64,000 nucleotides of DNA from Artocarpus heterophyllus (GCA_025403435.1 CM046333.1:36043521-36107520); one strand, 5' to 3'; shown: positions 12,615 to 24,199, counted from the stretch's first letter. Notes: generated by a model from the sequence alone, not told the origin. Program-made: numbers and translations.

Positions 12615-12626
12615 TTAGCCCCCCAA
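12615..12626 (-). promoter_or_regulatory. Polypurine tract, Tat copy B
   Basis: Read on the minus strand, TTGGGGGGCTAA abuts the TGTTGA start of the 3' LTR, the position where the RNase H-resistant primer for second-strand synthesis lies. The G-run is clear; the exact limits are approximate. Confidence 0.65.
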
Positions 12627-12840
12627 TGCACCTGGTCGGTGTTCGGCCGGGTGGACTATGCCGAGTGGGTGAGGTCGGCTCAAAGGAAGAAGACTAAGCG
12701 ACACTTAGAAGCGGGGTGAGGTGAAAAGACGCGCGGATCAGACAGGGGACGCGTGTCGCGTCGCAGCCGTCTGTGTGGCTGTCAGGCGTATTAATTGCGC
12801 CTTTTGGGTTTTCGCGCTCGAACTTCCCGCTTAAAATGGC

Positions 12841-12849
12841 TATAAATAG
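12841..12849 (+). promoter_or_regulatory. TATA box for the antisense gene (aORF), copy B
   Basis: TATAAATAG lies 139 bp upstream of the aORF ATG at 12988 and outside the LTR, which ends at 12614. It is followed by a pyrimidine-rich stretch suited to a transcription start. This suggests the antisense gene has its own promoter rather than relying on LTR read-out. Confidence 0.65.
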
Positions 12850-12987
12850 GGTCCCTCCCCTCCGCAATTTGCACTTCATTTTCAGAAATTTACGAACGAG
12901 AAATTTTAGCTGCCGAGCTCAAGTACTAGCCGAGGATTATATCAACCGAGCAACCAAGAACCCGAGCAGGTAATTCCCGAGTGAAAA

Positions 12988-15603
12988 ATGAGTGATTTGT
13001 CCGACTCGCAAAACGTAGAGGTTTCATGGTCGGAAAGCAGCGGGGAGAGTAGTAGCTCTTCTTCGACTCAATCTGACGCCGAGGTGGCGTCCCAAAGACG
13101 GGAAGGGGCCAGGCGGCTGGAGCAGATCCTAAGGGTCGATTCCCAGACCGTGCCCGAGCAAGAATTTTTAGATTTGCTGGGCGGGCACAAACTTATCAGG
13201 CCGTCCAGGGAGCAAGACCCTTACACTGGGGCGGCAACAGCGGGCCATTCCCAAGTTTTTCCAAGGGAGAGGACCGAGTTTCAAACCCAGGAGGACGCTC
13301 CGAGCACCTCTGGTCAGAATGCCGAGGCCCCCGTCCAAGTTGCAGGCGTGATTACGGTTGATGCCTTCGATGAGGAGCATGCGGCCGAGGAGGCAGGGGC
13401 AGAACAGCCGGAGATGGAGCAGGAGGTCCAGGCCACCCGCGTACGGGGCGTCACAGCATATCGAATTAGCCGTCCTGGGCAAACCTCAGCGGCAGGATAT
13501 ACGAGCGCGATTACAGAGTCGCGGTTAGGGATACTACGCGCCGAATATGGTATCCCAGCCGATGTGGATCTCGTCGTTCCCGGCGAGGGGGATTCACCTT
13601 TAGAGGCGCCGGAGGGGTTTATCACCCTTTACGCCGAGTTCTTCAAGGCCAGGCTGTGTCTGCCACTGCACCGTTTCCTTCGCCGGGCGCTTAATGACTT
13701 TAATGTGTGCCCGGCACAATTAAACCCGAACAGCTACAGGTCGCTGATCGGGATGTATATTTTGTGGAAGTACCACCGGAGTACTGAGATGCCGCTGAAG
13801 GCCTTCAAGCAAGTATTCAAGATGAAGAAGCTTCCTCGGCAGTCCGGTTGGTACTACTTCACCGGCTTCAGAAAGGACTTTATTCTGGGCAACCCCGACT
13901 CGGACAAGCTGTGGAAGTACGAATGGTTTTACGTCGGGGGGAACTTTTTAGCCCGAGCCGGTGAAGCTGTCCCCGAGGATGAACAAGTGCCGGGGTCATT
14001 CGAGCTGGGGCACGTCTGGATTAAGCGCCCTTGGGCACCGAGCCATGTAATAGAGGCCGTGGACGAGCTGTTCGAAAAGCCCGAGTCGTCCAGACAACAG
14101 TCCTTTCTTTTGAGAAAGGACACCCTGTCCAGATACGGTTGGTTCGGGGAATCTAGCAGTCTTCCCCGAGCTAGGCGTCCTGCCCGGGAAACCGGGCAGG
14201 TTACTGTTGCCCGTATGGGTGATGCGGATCTTCCAGGGCCAAGCACTTCCCGGTCCGGGTGGCCGACGAGGGAGCCTTCATTGTCCAGTACCGAGGACTC
14301 GTCCAGTGGCTCCCTCGGTGCAGGGCCACCTGTAGCCGACGAGAACCTCGAGGGCGTGATTAGGCTCCTGTACCCGTCGGGCCAACTCCGGATCGGAGGT
14401 CAGCCCAGAACTTTATTTATAGTCGCCGTCCTCTTTTATTTCGTCCTTTGTTTAACTCAGATTTTCTTTGTACAGAAATGACCGCACCGAGCTCCCGCTC
14501 TGGTAGGCTTGCCCAGATGACAACACAGAGGAAGGGCAAGGGCAAGGCCGCCGAGGCCAGCAAGAAGCGTAAGCGGACGCCAACACCCGAGCCCCCGACA
14601 CGTACCGGGCAGACCTCCACATCAGTCTAAGCTCCACCGCAACTGCCAATAAGGACTTCGTCAGAGGTCGGCCGAGTAGACGAGGCATCCAGAGGTTCTT
14701 CCGAGAACCAACAAAGAAGGCGCCCGAACTACCGCGGGATGCTCCTTGAACGCATCGGGGACGTGGCTCCCTCGAATGACTTCTTTATGGAGATTCGGGG
14801 TGAGGACTTCCTCGATTTGTGCAACTTGGCACTCCGAACGGCAACCTCAGTAAGTATCCAAGTCGACTAATGGTTGCAGGGACTTCCTATAATGTTGCCG
14901 AGAACTTATCCCTTGGTACTTTTCACAGCTGAGCGCCGTTGTGCACATGGCGCACTCCATCAGGGTGAGGGAGATCCACAAGGAGCAAGAAAGGCACAAG
15001 AAGACCCTCCTCCTGAAGTTGGACTCCGACAGAGAGCTCAAAGACACGAAGGATGAATTAGGTCGGGCCAAGGAGGAGGCTCAGAAGGCAAAGTCTGAGG
15101 CCGAGGACATATTGAGGCAGCTAAAGGAGGCAGAGGATAAGGCTGCTCGGCAGGAGGAGAAAGCCGCTCGGCTAGAGGAACGACTGGCAACTCTACAAGC
15201 CGCGCATCACCGATTCGTGGCCGGGCTTCCGGATCAGCTGGCCGCTGCGGTCGAGGAGTTCAAGACGTCCCCCGAGTACACCGATCTCTACTTCGATGGA
15301 ATGGTGGATCTCCGCGACCATCTGATAGAGAAGCATCCCGAGGCCGCTGCATTCGACTGGTCGGTTATTGCCGAGCCGGACCAGGGTGAGGCCGAGCAAC
15401 AACGGGATGTTGAGGAGGTCGTCGTTGTAGACGGTGATGACGACGGGATGTGCAAGCTGCCGAGGGCGGTCAAGACTACAGCGCGGTCGGGGACGAGACT
15501 CAAGCTGGTGATGAGACTCGGGCCGATTGATCCTCTGTTTCTTGCTTTTTGTGATTGGGCTTGGGAGGTGCCCGACTTTCTTGTACCTATTGTACCTCCT
15601 TAA
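12988..15603 (+). pseudogene. Antisense ORF (aORF) of Tat element, three exons, copy B
   Basis: Exons are 12988-14398, 14476-14849 and 14929-15603. The introns are 77 and 79 bp, both GT-AG, and both junctions keep frame (the first splits a Glu codon). Exon 1 begins with an acidic serine-rich tract. At about residues 205-320 it carries a domain with LYAEFFKARLCLPLHRF, YRSLIGMYILWKY and the GWYYFTGF pattern, which I recognise as the putative plant gypsy-type transposon domain (Pfam Transposase_28 type). Exon 2 is basic and exon 3 is a charged coiled coil. A TATA box precedes it and AATAAA follows. In copy B TAA at 14628-14630 (CAA in copy A) truncates exon 2, and a 1-bp deletion near 15447 changes the C-terminus. 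Such antisense genes are known in Tat/Ogre elements; their function is not established, and splicing here is inferred. Confidence 0.78.
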
Positions 15604-15607
15604 TAAA
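15602..15607 (+). terminator. Poly(A) signal of the aORF, copy B
   Basis: AATAAA overlaps the end of the copy B reading frame. The same hexamer occurs at 1512-1517 in copy A, 63 bp after the natural stop, so position and conservation fit 3'-end formation of the antisense transcript. Confidence 0.6.
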
Positions 15608-16302
15608 GAAATTTAAACGATTTATATTTTCTCATTTTGTATCCACTTTAGCTTACGTGTAGTTTTTTTTTTTTACATCCCACGTAACATTTAAGGTTAG
15701 ATACTTCTCAGGTAGATTCCCAGGCTGGGGGACAATTGACCGAGCAGAGGTAAATGGTGCAATTGTTTTCGGTTAATTCTAATACCTCTGTCCTCAGTTG
15801 ATCCGAGGACTTCAGTTCTCGGTCGTTCCGAGTAGTTATCCACTTCTGCTTAGTTATCCAAGCAAGTTTAGGTTTCTGGTCTCGGTCGGGCAGAATGTAA
15901 ACGGCGTACAGCTGCCCTTACCCTGTCGCCCCCCGTAGACTTGTGGAAGTTTCAAAGAAACTTTACAAGTATAGGACTGATCGGGCACATAAATGTACCG
16001 AGCAACTTAAGGGTGTCTACATGACAGACATGATACATATATTGACTAGCCCCCCTGTCCAGTTTGACGAGGATGACGCCCTTGGCTGGGAGTCAACATC
16101 CTGTCTTCCGAGCTGGGGTTCCGGCGTCTTGGCCTAACACTTCCCTTAAAAACATTGCTCAGGCGGAATGAGATTAGGGAAGTTGTGTTCCATGAATGTA
16201 ATATTTACATTGACTTTTCCAGTCCTGCTCAGCAGGTCTAGTTACAAAAGAATTGTGGCCAGAGGTCAAAAAAGGAATCTGGCTCTGATTTCCTGTTCTT
16301 TT
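15608..16302. other. Non-coding spacer between aORF and integrase, copy B
   Basis: About 0.7 kb closely similar to 1518-2207 of copy A, with the same small ORF (15943-16137). No known domain. It is the convergent 3' region of the two opposing transcripts. Confidence 0.6.
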
Positions 16303-17097
16303 TCAGGAATAGAATCTTTTTAACAGCTCGGCATTCCAAGGATGCCCAAGCTGATTCCCCTCCAAATCGACTAGCTTGTAGGTGTCTGATCGCATGACAC
16401 CTTCGACTTTAAAAGGTCCTTCCCACTTCGGACCAAAGGACCCGAGACCGGGTTGCTGAACCGTGACTTTCTTCATTACTAAGTCACCAACCTTAAAGCT
16501 CCTCGGCTAGACCCGTTTGTTGTAATACCGGGCTACAACCTGATTCCGGGCTGCGTTACGGATGGATGCTCGGTTCCTTTTTTCTTCAAGTAGGTCGAGC
16601 TCGGTCATCATGAGCTTTTCATTAAGTTCCTCTTCGTATTGCTCAACCCTGAAGGTCGGCAATCTAACCTCGGCTGGGATGACGGCCTCTGCCCCATAGA
16701 CCAGGGAGAACGGTGTCTCGCCAGTTGCGGCTCGCGCGGTTGTTCGGTATGCCCAGAGCACTTGGGGCAGCTCGTCGATCCACGCACCCTTGAGCCGTTC
16801 GAGCTTCTTCTTCAGATTGTCTTTAATTGTCTTGTTTACGGCCTCCACTTGGCCGTTACTCTGTGGATAGCTCGGAGAAGAGAAGGCTTTCTTAATGCCG
16901 AGCTTCTCACACAAATGCCGTAAACCCGAGGAGTCAAACTGCTTAGCATTGTCGGTCACGATAGTGTGCGGGATTCCGAACCGACAGACGATATTTTTCC
17001 ATACGAAGTTGGTGCACTTAGCTTCAGTCATGTTGGTGCAAGGCTCGACTTCGATCCATTTTGTCAGATAGTCGATGGCGACGACACAATATCTGAA
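16303..17097 (-). pseudogene. Integrase core and tail, Tat copy B
   Basis: Homologous to the integrase of copy A, with the second Asp (TDNAKQF) and Glu (NGQVEA) of the D,D35E triad visible. TAG at 16507-16509 (CAG in copy A) removes the C-terminal tail, and TAA at 17098-17100 (CAA in copy A) separates this part from the first catalytic Asp. Both are C-to-T changes on the coding strand. Inactive as it stands. Confidence 0.88.
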
Positions 17098-17529
17098 TTA
17101 CGAACGAGCCGGAGGGAGTGGTCCGATCAAGTCGATGGCCCATTTTGCAAATGGCCATGCTGAAGTCACCGGATTTAAAGGCTCGGCGTGCGAACCTAGC
17201 ATCCGAGCAAATTGCTGGCATTTGAGGCATTTTCGTGCAAAGCTCACGCAGTCTTGCTGCATACTAGGCCAGTAGTAACCCTGCCGCAGGCATTTTTGGG
17301 TCAAGGAACGTCCACCCGAGTGATTGCCACACAGGCCCTCATGAATCTCTTTCATTAAGTACTCGGCCTCCTGGGGACCCAAACATCTTAGGTATGGCGT
17401 TGAGTAGCCGCGTCGGTATAGCTTTTGCCCAATCATTGAATACCGGGCCGAGCTGTTACGTATCCGACGTGCTTCTTCCTGGTCATCGGGTAATTCGGCT
17501 AAGGTCAGGTACCGGATTATCGGGTCCAT
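17098..17529 (-). pseudogene. Integrase zinc finger and start of core, Tat copy B
   Basis: This segment carries the HHCC zinc-binding motif (HEGLCGNH to CLKCQQF) and the first catalytic Asp in AIDLIGPLPP. It opens after a 2-bp deletion near 17535 relative to copy A (CACGTGCATT in A, CGTGTATT in B), so it is out of frame with the upstream RNase H segment, and it ends at the TAA 17098-17100. Confidence 0.88.
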
Positions 17530-17764
17530 CCGTGTATTTTGGTTCGGCTGCCAGGCTCATGACCTCCGTACTGATACTTGGTGCGGAGAGTCTCTCAACA
17601 GGAACGGAGATCGGGTCTACTCCGCCTATCCCGGAGGCTAGTCGAGCGAGGACATCGGCTTCCACGTTCTCGAATCGGGGGATTTGCTTAAAAGTGTAGG
17701 ACTTGAATTGTCCAAGCAATTGTTTCGCTTCTTTTAAATATGCCGCCATTGATTCTGCTCGGGC
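17483..17764 (-). pseudogene. C-terminal part of second RNase H, Tat copy B
   Basis: This segment continues the archaeal-type RNase H after TAG 17765-17767 (CAG in copy A) and includes the last acidic residue context VEADVLARLAS. It then runs out of frame at the 2-bp deletion near 17535. Its tail past that point is frameshifted sequence. Confidence 0.82.
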
Positions 17765-20700
17765 CTAGAATCCTCCTGTGACTTGCTGCACCACCAGCAT
17801 TGAGTCACTATAGATGGTCAGCTGATCAACCCCGAGGTCCCGGGCAATTCGTAGACCGGCCAGCAAAGCTTCATATTCCGCTTCGTTATTTGAGGTCCTA
17901 AAGTTGAAACGAAGGGCATAAATGACCTTATATCCGTCGGGGCTTGTTAAAATCAAGCCTGCCCCCGACCCATCAACGCAGGTTGAGCCATCGACGTGTA
18001 GTTTCCAGTTCAGCTCCGAGGAGAGGCCTTGTTCACTGCAGCTAGCTGTATCTGGCTCCTCCACGGGTGATTTCTCAACTGAAGGAGCGACCTTCCCGGC
18101 TTCTGTAAATTCGGCAAGGAAATCCGCCAGGACTTGGGCCTTTATTGCCGTTCTCGGCACAAAATGTATATCGTATTGGCCCAACTCGATCAACCACTTG
18201 GCCATCCGACCTGATATTTCTGGGCTCTGTAGGACTTGTCGGAGAGGAAACTTGGTCGGGATCTTAACGGTATGGCCCTGGTAATACGGCCGCAGCTTCC
18301 GGACTGATGTCATTAATGCGAAGGCTAGCTTCTCCAATGATGAGTAGCGCTCCTCGGCGCCTTGGAACGCATGGCTGGTATAGTAAACCGGCCTTTGGAC
18401 CCCGTTTTCGTCACGGACTAGTACCGAGCTGACAGCCTTCTCCGAGACGGCTAAATAGGCGGTTAACACCTCGCTTGGCGAAGGTTTAGACAGGAGCGGG
18501 GGTGTGGCTAGGTAAGTTTTTAAGCCTTGGAAAGCGTCCTTACACTCCTTGCTCCACTCAAACCTCCCCTTAAGTGCCTTGAAAAAGGGGTGACACTTGT
18601 CGGTAGCCCGAGAGACAAATCTTGACAGGGCAGCCACCATGCCGGTAAGCCTTTGTATGTCTTTTACAGTCCGAGGAGAATGCATGTCTATGATTGCCTG
18701 GGCTTTAGCCGGGTTCACCTCGATTCCTCGTCGGTTAACCAAAAATCCGAGGAATTTGCCAGAGCCGACGCCAAAAGCACATTTTGTCGGGTTAAGTTTC
18801 ATTCCATACTCCCAGAGAATGTCAAAGCTAGTTCGGAGGTCGGTTATGTGGTCCATCGCTTGGACAGATTTTACTAACATGTCGTCCACGTAGACCTCCA
18901 TAGTTTTTCCGATCAGTCGAGCGAACATTTTGTTAACGAGTCGTTGATAGGTAGCTCCGGTGTTCTTAAGACCAAACGGCATCACAACGTAACAATACAA
19001 ACCCTGGTCAGTAACGAATGAGGTTTTAATTTGGTCCTCTTTGGCCATTCTTATCTGATTATATCCGGAGTACGCGTCCATGAAGCTCAAGAGCTCGTGT
19101 CCGGCTGTGGCGTCAACGAGCTGGTCTATCCGAGGAAGCGGAAAGCAGTCCTTGGGGCAGGTCTTGTTAAGGTCGGTATAATCGATGCAGACCCGCCACT
19201 TGCCATTCGCCTTTTTGACGAGGACGACATTTGCCAACCATTCTGGATATTTGACCTCTTTAATGAACCCAGCCTTCAATAGTTTCTGGACTTCATCATT
19301 TATCGCGGCATATCTCTCCGGGTTGAAGGCTCTTCGTCTTTGTATCACCGGCCTGTGACCAGGTTGGACGTTAAGCCGATGTATGATGATGCTCGGATCT
19401 ATGCCGGGCATGTCTTCGTGAGACCATGCAAAAACGTCGTGGTACTCGGAAAGAAGGGATTCCAGGTCGGCCCGGATCTCAGGTTGTAACTGAGACCCGA
19501 GTTGGACTGTGCGTTCTGGCCTTTCGGGGTCCAGGGAGAACGGCACTAAGTCTTCGACCGGGGTGCCCCTTACTTCTTCCTCGAGAAACCTAGGGTCTAG
19601 GTCCGCGAGCATCTTCGGCATCGGATCAGTTGGGAGGTCGATCTCGTCGATTGTGTGCACGGCCAGAATTCCCTGCTGCTGGGCTGAGGCTGCCCAGACT
19701 GCATTTGCATAGCAAGCCCGGGAATCCACCTGGGACGAGCGGATTACTCCAACGCCACCGTCGGTTGGGAACTTCATTGCCAGGTGATATGTCGAGACCA
19801 CGGCTTTTAATCCGTTGAGTGTCGGTCGACCGATGATTATGTTATACTGAGAGGGTTTATCGACGACCAAAAAGTCGACCACCCGAGTGACCCTGGCAAC
19901 ACCTTCTCCAAAAGTTACCGGGAGACTAACCTTCCCGATTGCTCGGACACACTCACCCGCAAAGCCGAAAAGTGGGGTCTGGACCGAGACCAAAGGTGCG
20001 TTGCTGATCTTCAGCCTATCGAACGCCTGCTTGAAGAGGATGTCCGCCGAGCTGCCATTGTCAATTAAGACTCGCCGTACAACATTGTTGGCGATAGGCA
20101 GTTCGCAAACCATGGCATCATTATGGGGATGCATCAGCCGATCTGCTTCCTCCTCAGTGAAGGTGATCGGGATGTCTTCTTGGCGGCATATCTTATTGAT
20201 GTGCTCGGAGACATTCATGAAATCACCCCGTTCGACCTGCCGGGCTTCTCTGACGTAGGATCGTCGCCCACTCGATGTGTCCCCGGCTACAGGCCCGCCA
20301 AGTATCGTGTGTACGATATTCAGGGGTTTCGGGGCGTTCACACTATCGGTCCTGGGTCGGCCTTGTACGTCTCGGCCTGACGAGTCGTTCCTTCCAGAGG
20401 TCGCCCTCAGGTTTATGGCCTTCTCCACGAAATCCTGCAATAGACCTTCTCGGACCAGCCTTTCTATTTGGTCCTTAAGTTGGATGCATTCTCGGGTTGT
20501 ATGACCCACATCCTGATGGAATTTGCAAAACTTTGACTGGTCACGCTTCGCCCTAAAGCCTCGAAGCTTGGGCGGCGGTGTCAACAGATTCTTGTCGCCG
20601 ACCTGGGCAAGCACCTCATCAATGGTTGCCACCAGAGGTGTGTAGTTTTGGAACTTGCCGGTCGGCCCCTTCGGCCTGTCAGATTTCTCCTTCTTCTGCT

Positions 20701-21202
20701 TCTTCGCATGCTCGGCACTACCCTGCTCCGGTCCTTTTTTCTGCTTCTTTTCCTTTTTCATCCCGCTCGGGCCAGCCTCCTCCTGGCGGCTTTTCATATA
20801 CTCGGCAGCGTCTGCATGCCTTTGAGCATAGCCGAGCATTTGCGAAAACGTGTTTGGCTGCTCGAAGGCCAGGGACCAGGTCAGCTTCTCGTCTCGGAGG
20901 CCCCCTACAAAAATATGTTTGAGGGTTTCATCTTCGACGTGCTTGACCTCAAGGGCAGCCCGGGTAAATCGGTTGACGTAATCCCTGACACTGCCGTCTC
21001 CCTGCTTGACAGCGTACAGAGAAGTTATTTCTTTCCTCCGCGTCCTAGTTGTAGAGAATGCAACAGAGAAGGCGTCAGTTAAGTGCCCAAAAGAAGAAAT
21101 CGACCCTGGTTCGAGCCGTCGGAACCACTGCCGAGCAGGGCCTGTAAGGGTGAGGGAGAAGGCTTTGCACATTGCAGCGTCACTGGCATTCTGCAACAGC
21201 AT
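17765..21202 (-). pseudogene. Gag, protease, reverse transcriptase and RNase H of Tat copy B (1145 residues open)
   Basis: This is the longest open frame in the window. Domains by residue: Gag capsid about 1-135 (GPARQWF at 21-27); lysine-rich linker 148-180; C-x2-H-x4-H-x4-C knuckle 226-239; aspartic protease with DNGSSAD at 381-387; reverse transcriptase about 640-830 with DLNKTCPKD at 677-685 and YVDD at 771-774; Ty3/gypsy RNase H about 915-1030; second RNase H from 1066 with VDGST, NNEAEYEAL and YSDS. It ends in TAG 17765-17767, inside the second RNase H. The first Met is probably not the true start: Gag continues upstream in another frame, lost through a deletion of about 20 bp near 21212 relative to copy A. 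The enzymatic motifs look intact. Confidence 0.94.
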
Positions 21203-21908
21203 GTGCCCTCATCCGCGTAGGTGGCCCCATCGTAAGACTTGATTTGTGGGACCTTGAACTTCGGCGGCATGGGTGCCCGCATTATATGATCCGGGAAGGG
21301 CAGACCCTGCCCCGATCTCATCCGAACCGAACCTGCAATTGCGGATGTCATCGATCTGTCGCTGCAGCACCCGAAATTGGCGACTATTCGTATCTTCGGG
21401 CAGTTCGACCCGATAAGGTACTCCGCCCTCAGCACGGCCTTCAGGTCCGCCTTGGCGATTTCTGTTAATCCCTCGGTATCCGAGCCGATCAAATACCGAG
21501 GCTCTAGAACCTTGTGGTGAAGGGACACGGTGTGGTTGACGTCCCATCTGTCGTTCATGAACCAGTCGATTATCGAGCAGGGGCCCTCTGGTGGATCCCG
21601 GAGACTGCTCTGATCGGTCCTCCCAGTTGGTGGCACTCTGCTCACGCCGACCCTCTGCCTGGTCAACCTGGGCAGGGGGTGGCGGTTCTGGCGCAGCTTG
21701 TTGTCGAGCTTGCGCGAGCTGCCGAGTTAAAATCTGAACTGCATCTGTGAGCTCCTGGATGGGGTCATGTGCAGCTCGGGCCTGCATCGACTCAACTCTT
21801 GCCGCGCTTCCTTGCCCTCCGGACCGAGATCTGGCGGTCCGAGGACGACTGCTGGGCCGTTGTGTAGCTGGTTGCTTATGCCTGACATCGCCCGACTCGT
21901 GTTGTCAT
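21203..21908 (-). pseudogene. N-terminal Gag, frameshifted, Tat copy B
   Basis: The expected start ATG is at 21906-21908. Relative to copy A there are three defects: loss of about 34 bp just after the start (near 21899), a 2-bp deletion near 21310, and a deletion of about 20 bp near 21212. Together they scatter the Gag N-terminus over two frames. The proline-rich stretch (PEPPPPAQVDQ) that copy A breaks with a stop is open here. Confidence 0.65.
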
Positions 21909-21954
21909 TTCGAAAATCCGAGGTAGAATAACTTTGGATTGGGGCGCGTCCGGT

Positions 21955-21970
21955 CCTCCTTCTAGCGCCA
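21955..21970 (-). promoter_or_regulatory. Primer binding site, Tat copy B
   Basis: TGGCGCTAGAAGGAGG on the minus strand, three bases from the end of the 5' LTR; identical to copy A. Confidence 0.8.
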
Positions 21971-21973
21971 AAA

Positions 21974-22595
21974 TGTTGATGCTTACCGCTGTCCGGTGTC
22001 GGATCAACACCCAAGTGTGACTGAACACCTTCTGACCTCCTCTTAAGCTTGCCCCTGGTCGGGATTGAGTACATGCGAGAGGGATGATTCGGAGAAATGG
22101 GGTTAGCCAATAGACAAGGGCTCTCCGATGCTCAAGGCAAGAATTGTTCGGCAGAGGTCGACAGCTGATTAAATGAGAAGAGGTCTCTCTCTAAAACGTC
22201 ATAAATGCATCCTATTTATAGGCCACCAGCTGGATCGGGTGCAAGATGGGTTTTGCTCATTACCCAGGTGTCACATCAAAGTGTATCAAGCAATAGATGA
22301 CAAGTGTCGCGTCCATAGTCCAATGGATTGGACTCTATCGGACGGCAGCACGCCTGCCTGGTGTTGGCCAACAAGGATGGGTAGTGACGTGTTATGATGA
22401 ATAGCGTGGCCCGGCCCGAGCTACAGTTCATCCCCCGAGGTGGCAGCCTTCTTGGGGGCGTGTCCTCAGATCAGTGGAAGGCTCCTCGGGAAGAAGCATA
22501 ATTCGTCGGGTCGGGCGGTAGCCTATGTCTGCCAAACTGATTTACCGACCACCAAGTTAATGTCCTTGGTGGAAGTGCCGAGCTAACCCTCAACA
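21974..22595 (-). repeat. 5' LTR of Tat copy B
   Basis: 622 bp with TGTTGAGGG and CATCAACA ends on the minus strand. TATA-like CTATAAATAGG (minus) is at 22211-22221, followed in the direction of transcription by a GA-rich leader. This is the expected promoter of the gag-pol transcript. Confidence 0.95.
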
Positions 22596-22600
22596 ATATA
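22596..22600. repeat. Target site duplication, right, Tat copy B (ATATA)
   Basis: Matches 11988-11992 exactly and abuts the CAACA end of the LTR (plus strand). Confidence 0.9.
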
Positions 22601-23210
22601 TTCCACTGAGGTTGTATCATTCATTGGTATTAACGTACTCAAGTTCATTATCTCCCACCTTACTAATAACTGTTTTTTTGTAGTGATTGAAATTGTGTTA
22701 AAAATATTAGAGTAAAATATATAAAAAAAAATTATAATAGTTTTTTTTTTATAGTTTTGTCTTTTTTTTTGTTACAAAATTCTTCTAAAATGTTACTCAA
22801 ACACTTATAAAAGTTGCATCAATATTTTTGACCCGTCAAAGTCAAACATGGGTTTTAAAAAGTGGGAGAATCTATGGTAGGACGCAATTTATATGCACTG
22901 AGTAGTGCAGTAGGATTGAAATTCGACGGTCTTGATGGCCTAAGATATGACAAACATAGTGTAGTAGGTGATAAACATTAATTATTAAAATATAAATAAA
23001 GCTAATGAAAGAGGGATGATAGAGAGGGAAACGGGGGAGAGAGAAAGTGAGGGAAAACTAAAAAAAGAAAACCAAAAAGTGAAAAGTGGCATAAACTTTT
23101 TTAAGTTTTTTATTTTTTGCATAAAAAAATACATAGAGAAAAAAAGTTGCATGCCGTGTAATTTTCTCTACGTAATTAACCCAACAAATTATCACCCATT
23201 AGACAAAAAA

Positions 23211-23370
23211 CGTGTTTGGTAGTGGTTTTTATTACTTAATTTTTATCACAAATTTAATTATAAACAGTATAAAGCTCTTATATATTACAACAATAATAAA
23301 AAAGATGTTACAGTATAAAACTTTCACATGTTACAATAAAAGTGGTTCCCACCACCCTTCCAAACACCCT
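23211..23370. repeat. MITE-like element, copy M1 (GTGTTTGG family)
   Basis: About 160 bp with inverted ends GTGTTTGGTAG and CTTCCAAACACCC. Internally, the pattern of acagtataaagctct and acagtataaaactttcacatg matches the other family members in inverse orientation. No coding capacity. Confidence 0.7.
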
Positions 23371-24199
23371 AAAAGTCTTGACCTTGAGCGAGTAAATTGG
23401 TTTTTTTTAACCAATTGAGCGACTAGATTTTAGTTGGATTATGTTATCAAATTAGTTGCTAAACAAAATAGAAAACACAATAAATTAATTAGTTTCAAGG
23501 ACACACTTTTTATCCATCATCACATAATTAGAGCAGAGCCAATGCAGAGAATACTCATTCCATATTCTTTCATCTCTTCCAAGTTTTCAAGATCATTCTT
23601 ATACTTCTTACTCTTCAAGTTGCAAACGAAATTTATACAAGATTCATAAATGTTGTAGTATCATCCTCAGGCTCTGTTTGTTTTAAGAAAAAGAAAAGGA
23701 AATTATATAACTTTCATCTTCAACCTTTCCAATGCTTTTCATTTTTTGCTTTCCCTGCAATTATGGCGAATCATACGCTCGGAAATAAATCTTACTCTAT
23801 TTTTCTTTCTTCTTTTTTTTTCTCATGTTTGCAGTGGAGTGTACCCTATTGCGTGCCCTACTTTTCATCATTTTACTGGAATATCTTCCTTGCAATTAGT
23901 GTTGTCGCTTTTTGCTTGGAAGTTGTCAATCTTGAAGACAGATTTCTTGTATAATGGATATGAGAGCGAGGGCTGACCATTACTAATAGAATAGCTGCAT
24001 TTGGCACTTGTCGCATATATATTCTACAAATTGTCATAAATTTATTATAATTTTAATGATGTCGTCAAAAGTCACAAGATTTTATAAAAATTGCCTTCAA
24101 ATGATTACAAAGATTAAATTTATGGTTAAATGTATTAAATAAATATTTATTGTATGGTTAAATATTTATTTTACTATGATCAGCAAGTTCTAGCTCCAA

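Larger units (their letters stand above)
11993..22595 (-). mobile_element. Complete Tat-lineage Ty3/gypsy LTR retrotransposon, copy B
   Basis: This 10,603-bp element on the minus strand is flanked by ATATA duplications. In element order: 5' LTR (21974-22595), primer binding site, Gag-PR-RT-RNase H-RNase H-INT (about 21908 to 16303), an antisense spliced gene (12988-15603, plus strand), purine tract, 3' LTR (11993-12614). I count about 18 differences between the two LTRs over 622 bp, 17 of them transitions, so roughly 3 percent divergence. That suggests insertion on the order of one million years ago if a rate near 1.3e-8 per site per year applies. Coding regions contain nonsense changes, a 2-bp deletion in Pol, and deletions in Gag. 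It could move only with help from an intact relative. Confidence 0.96.
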
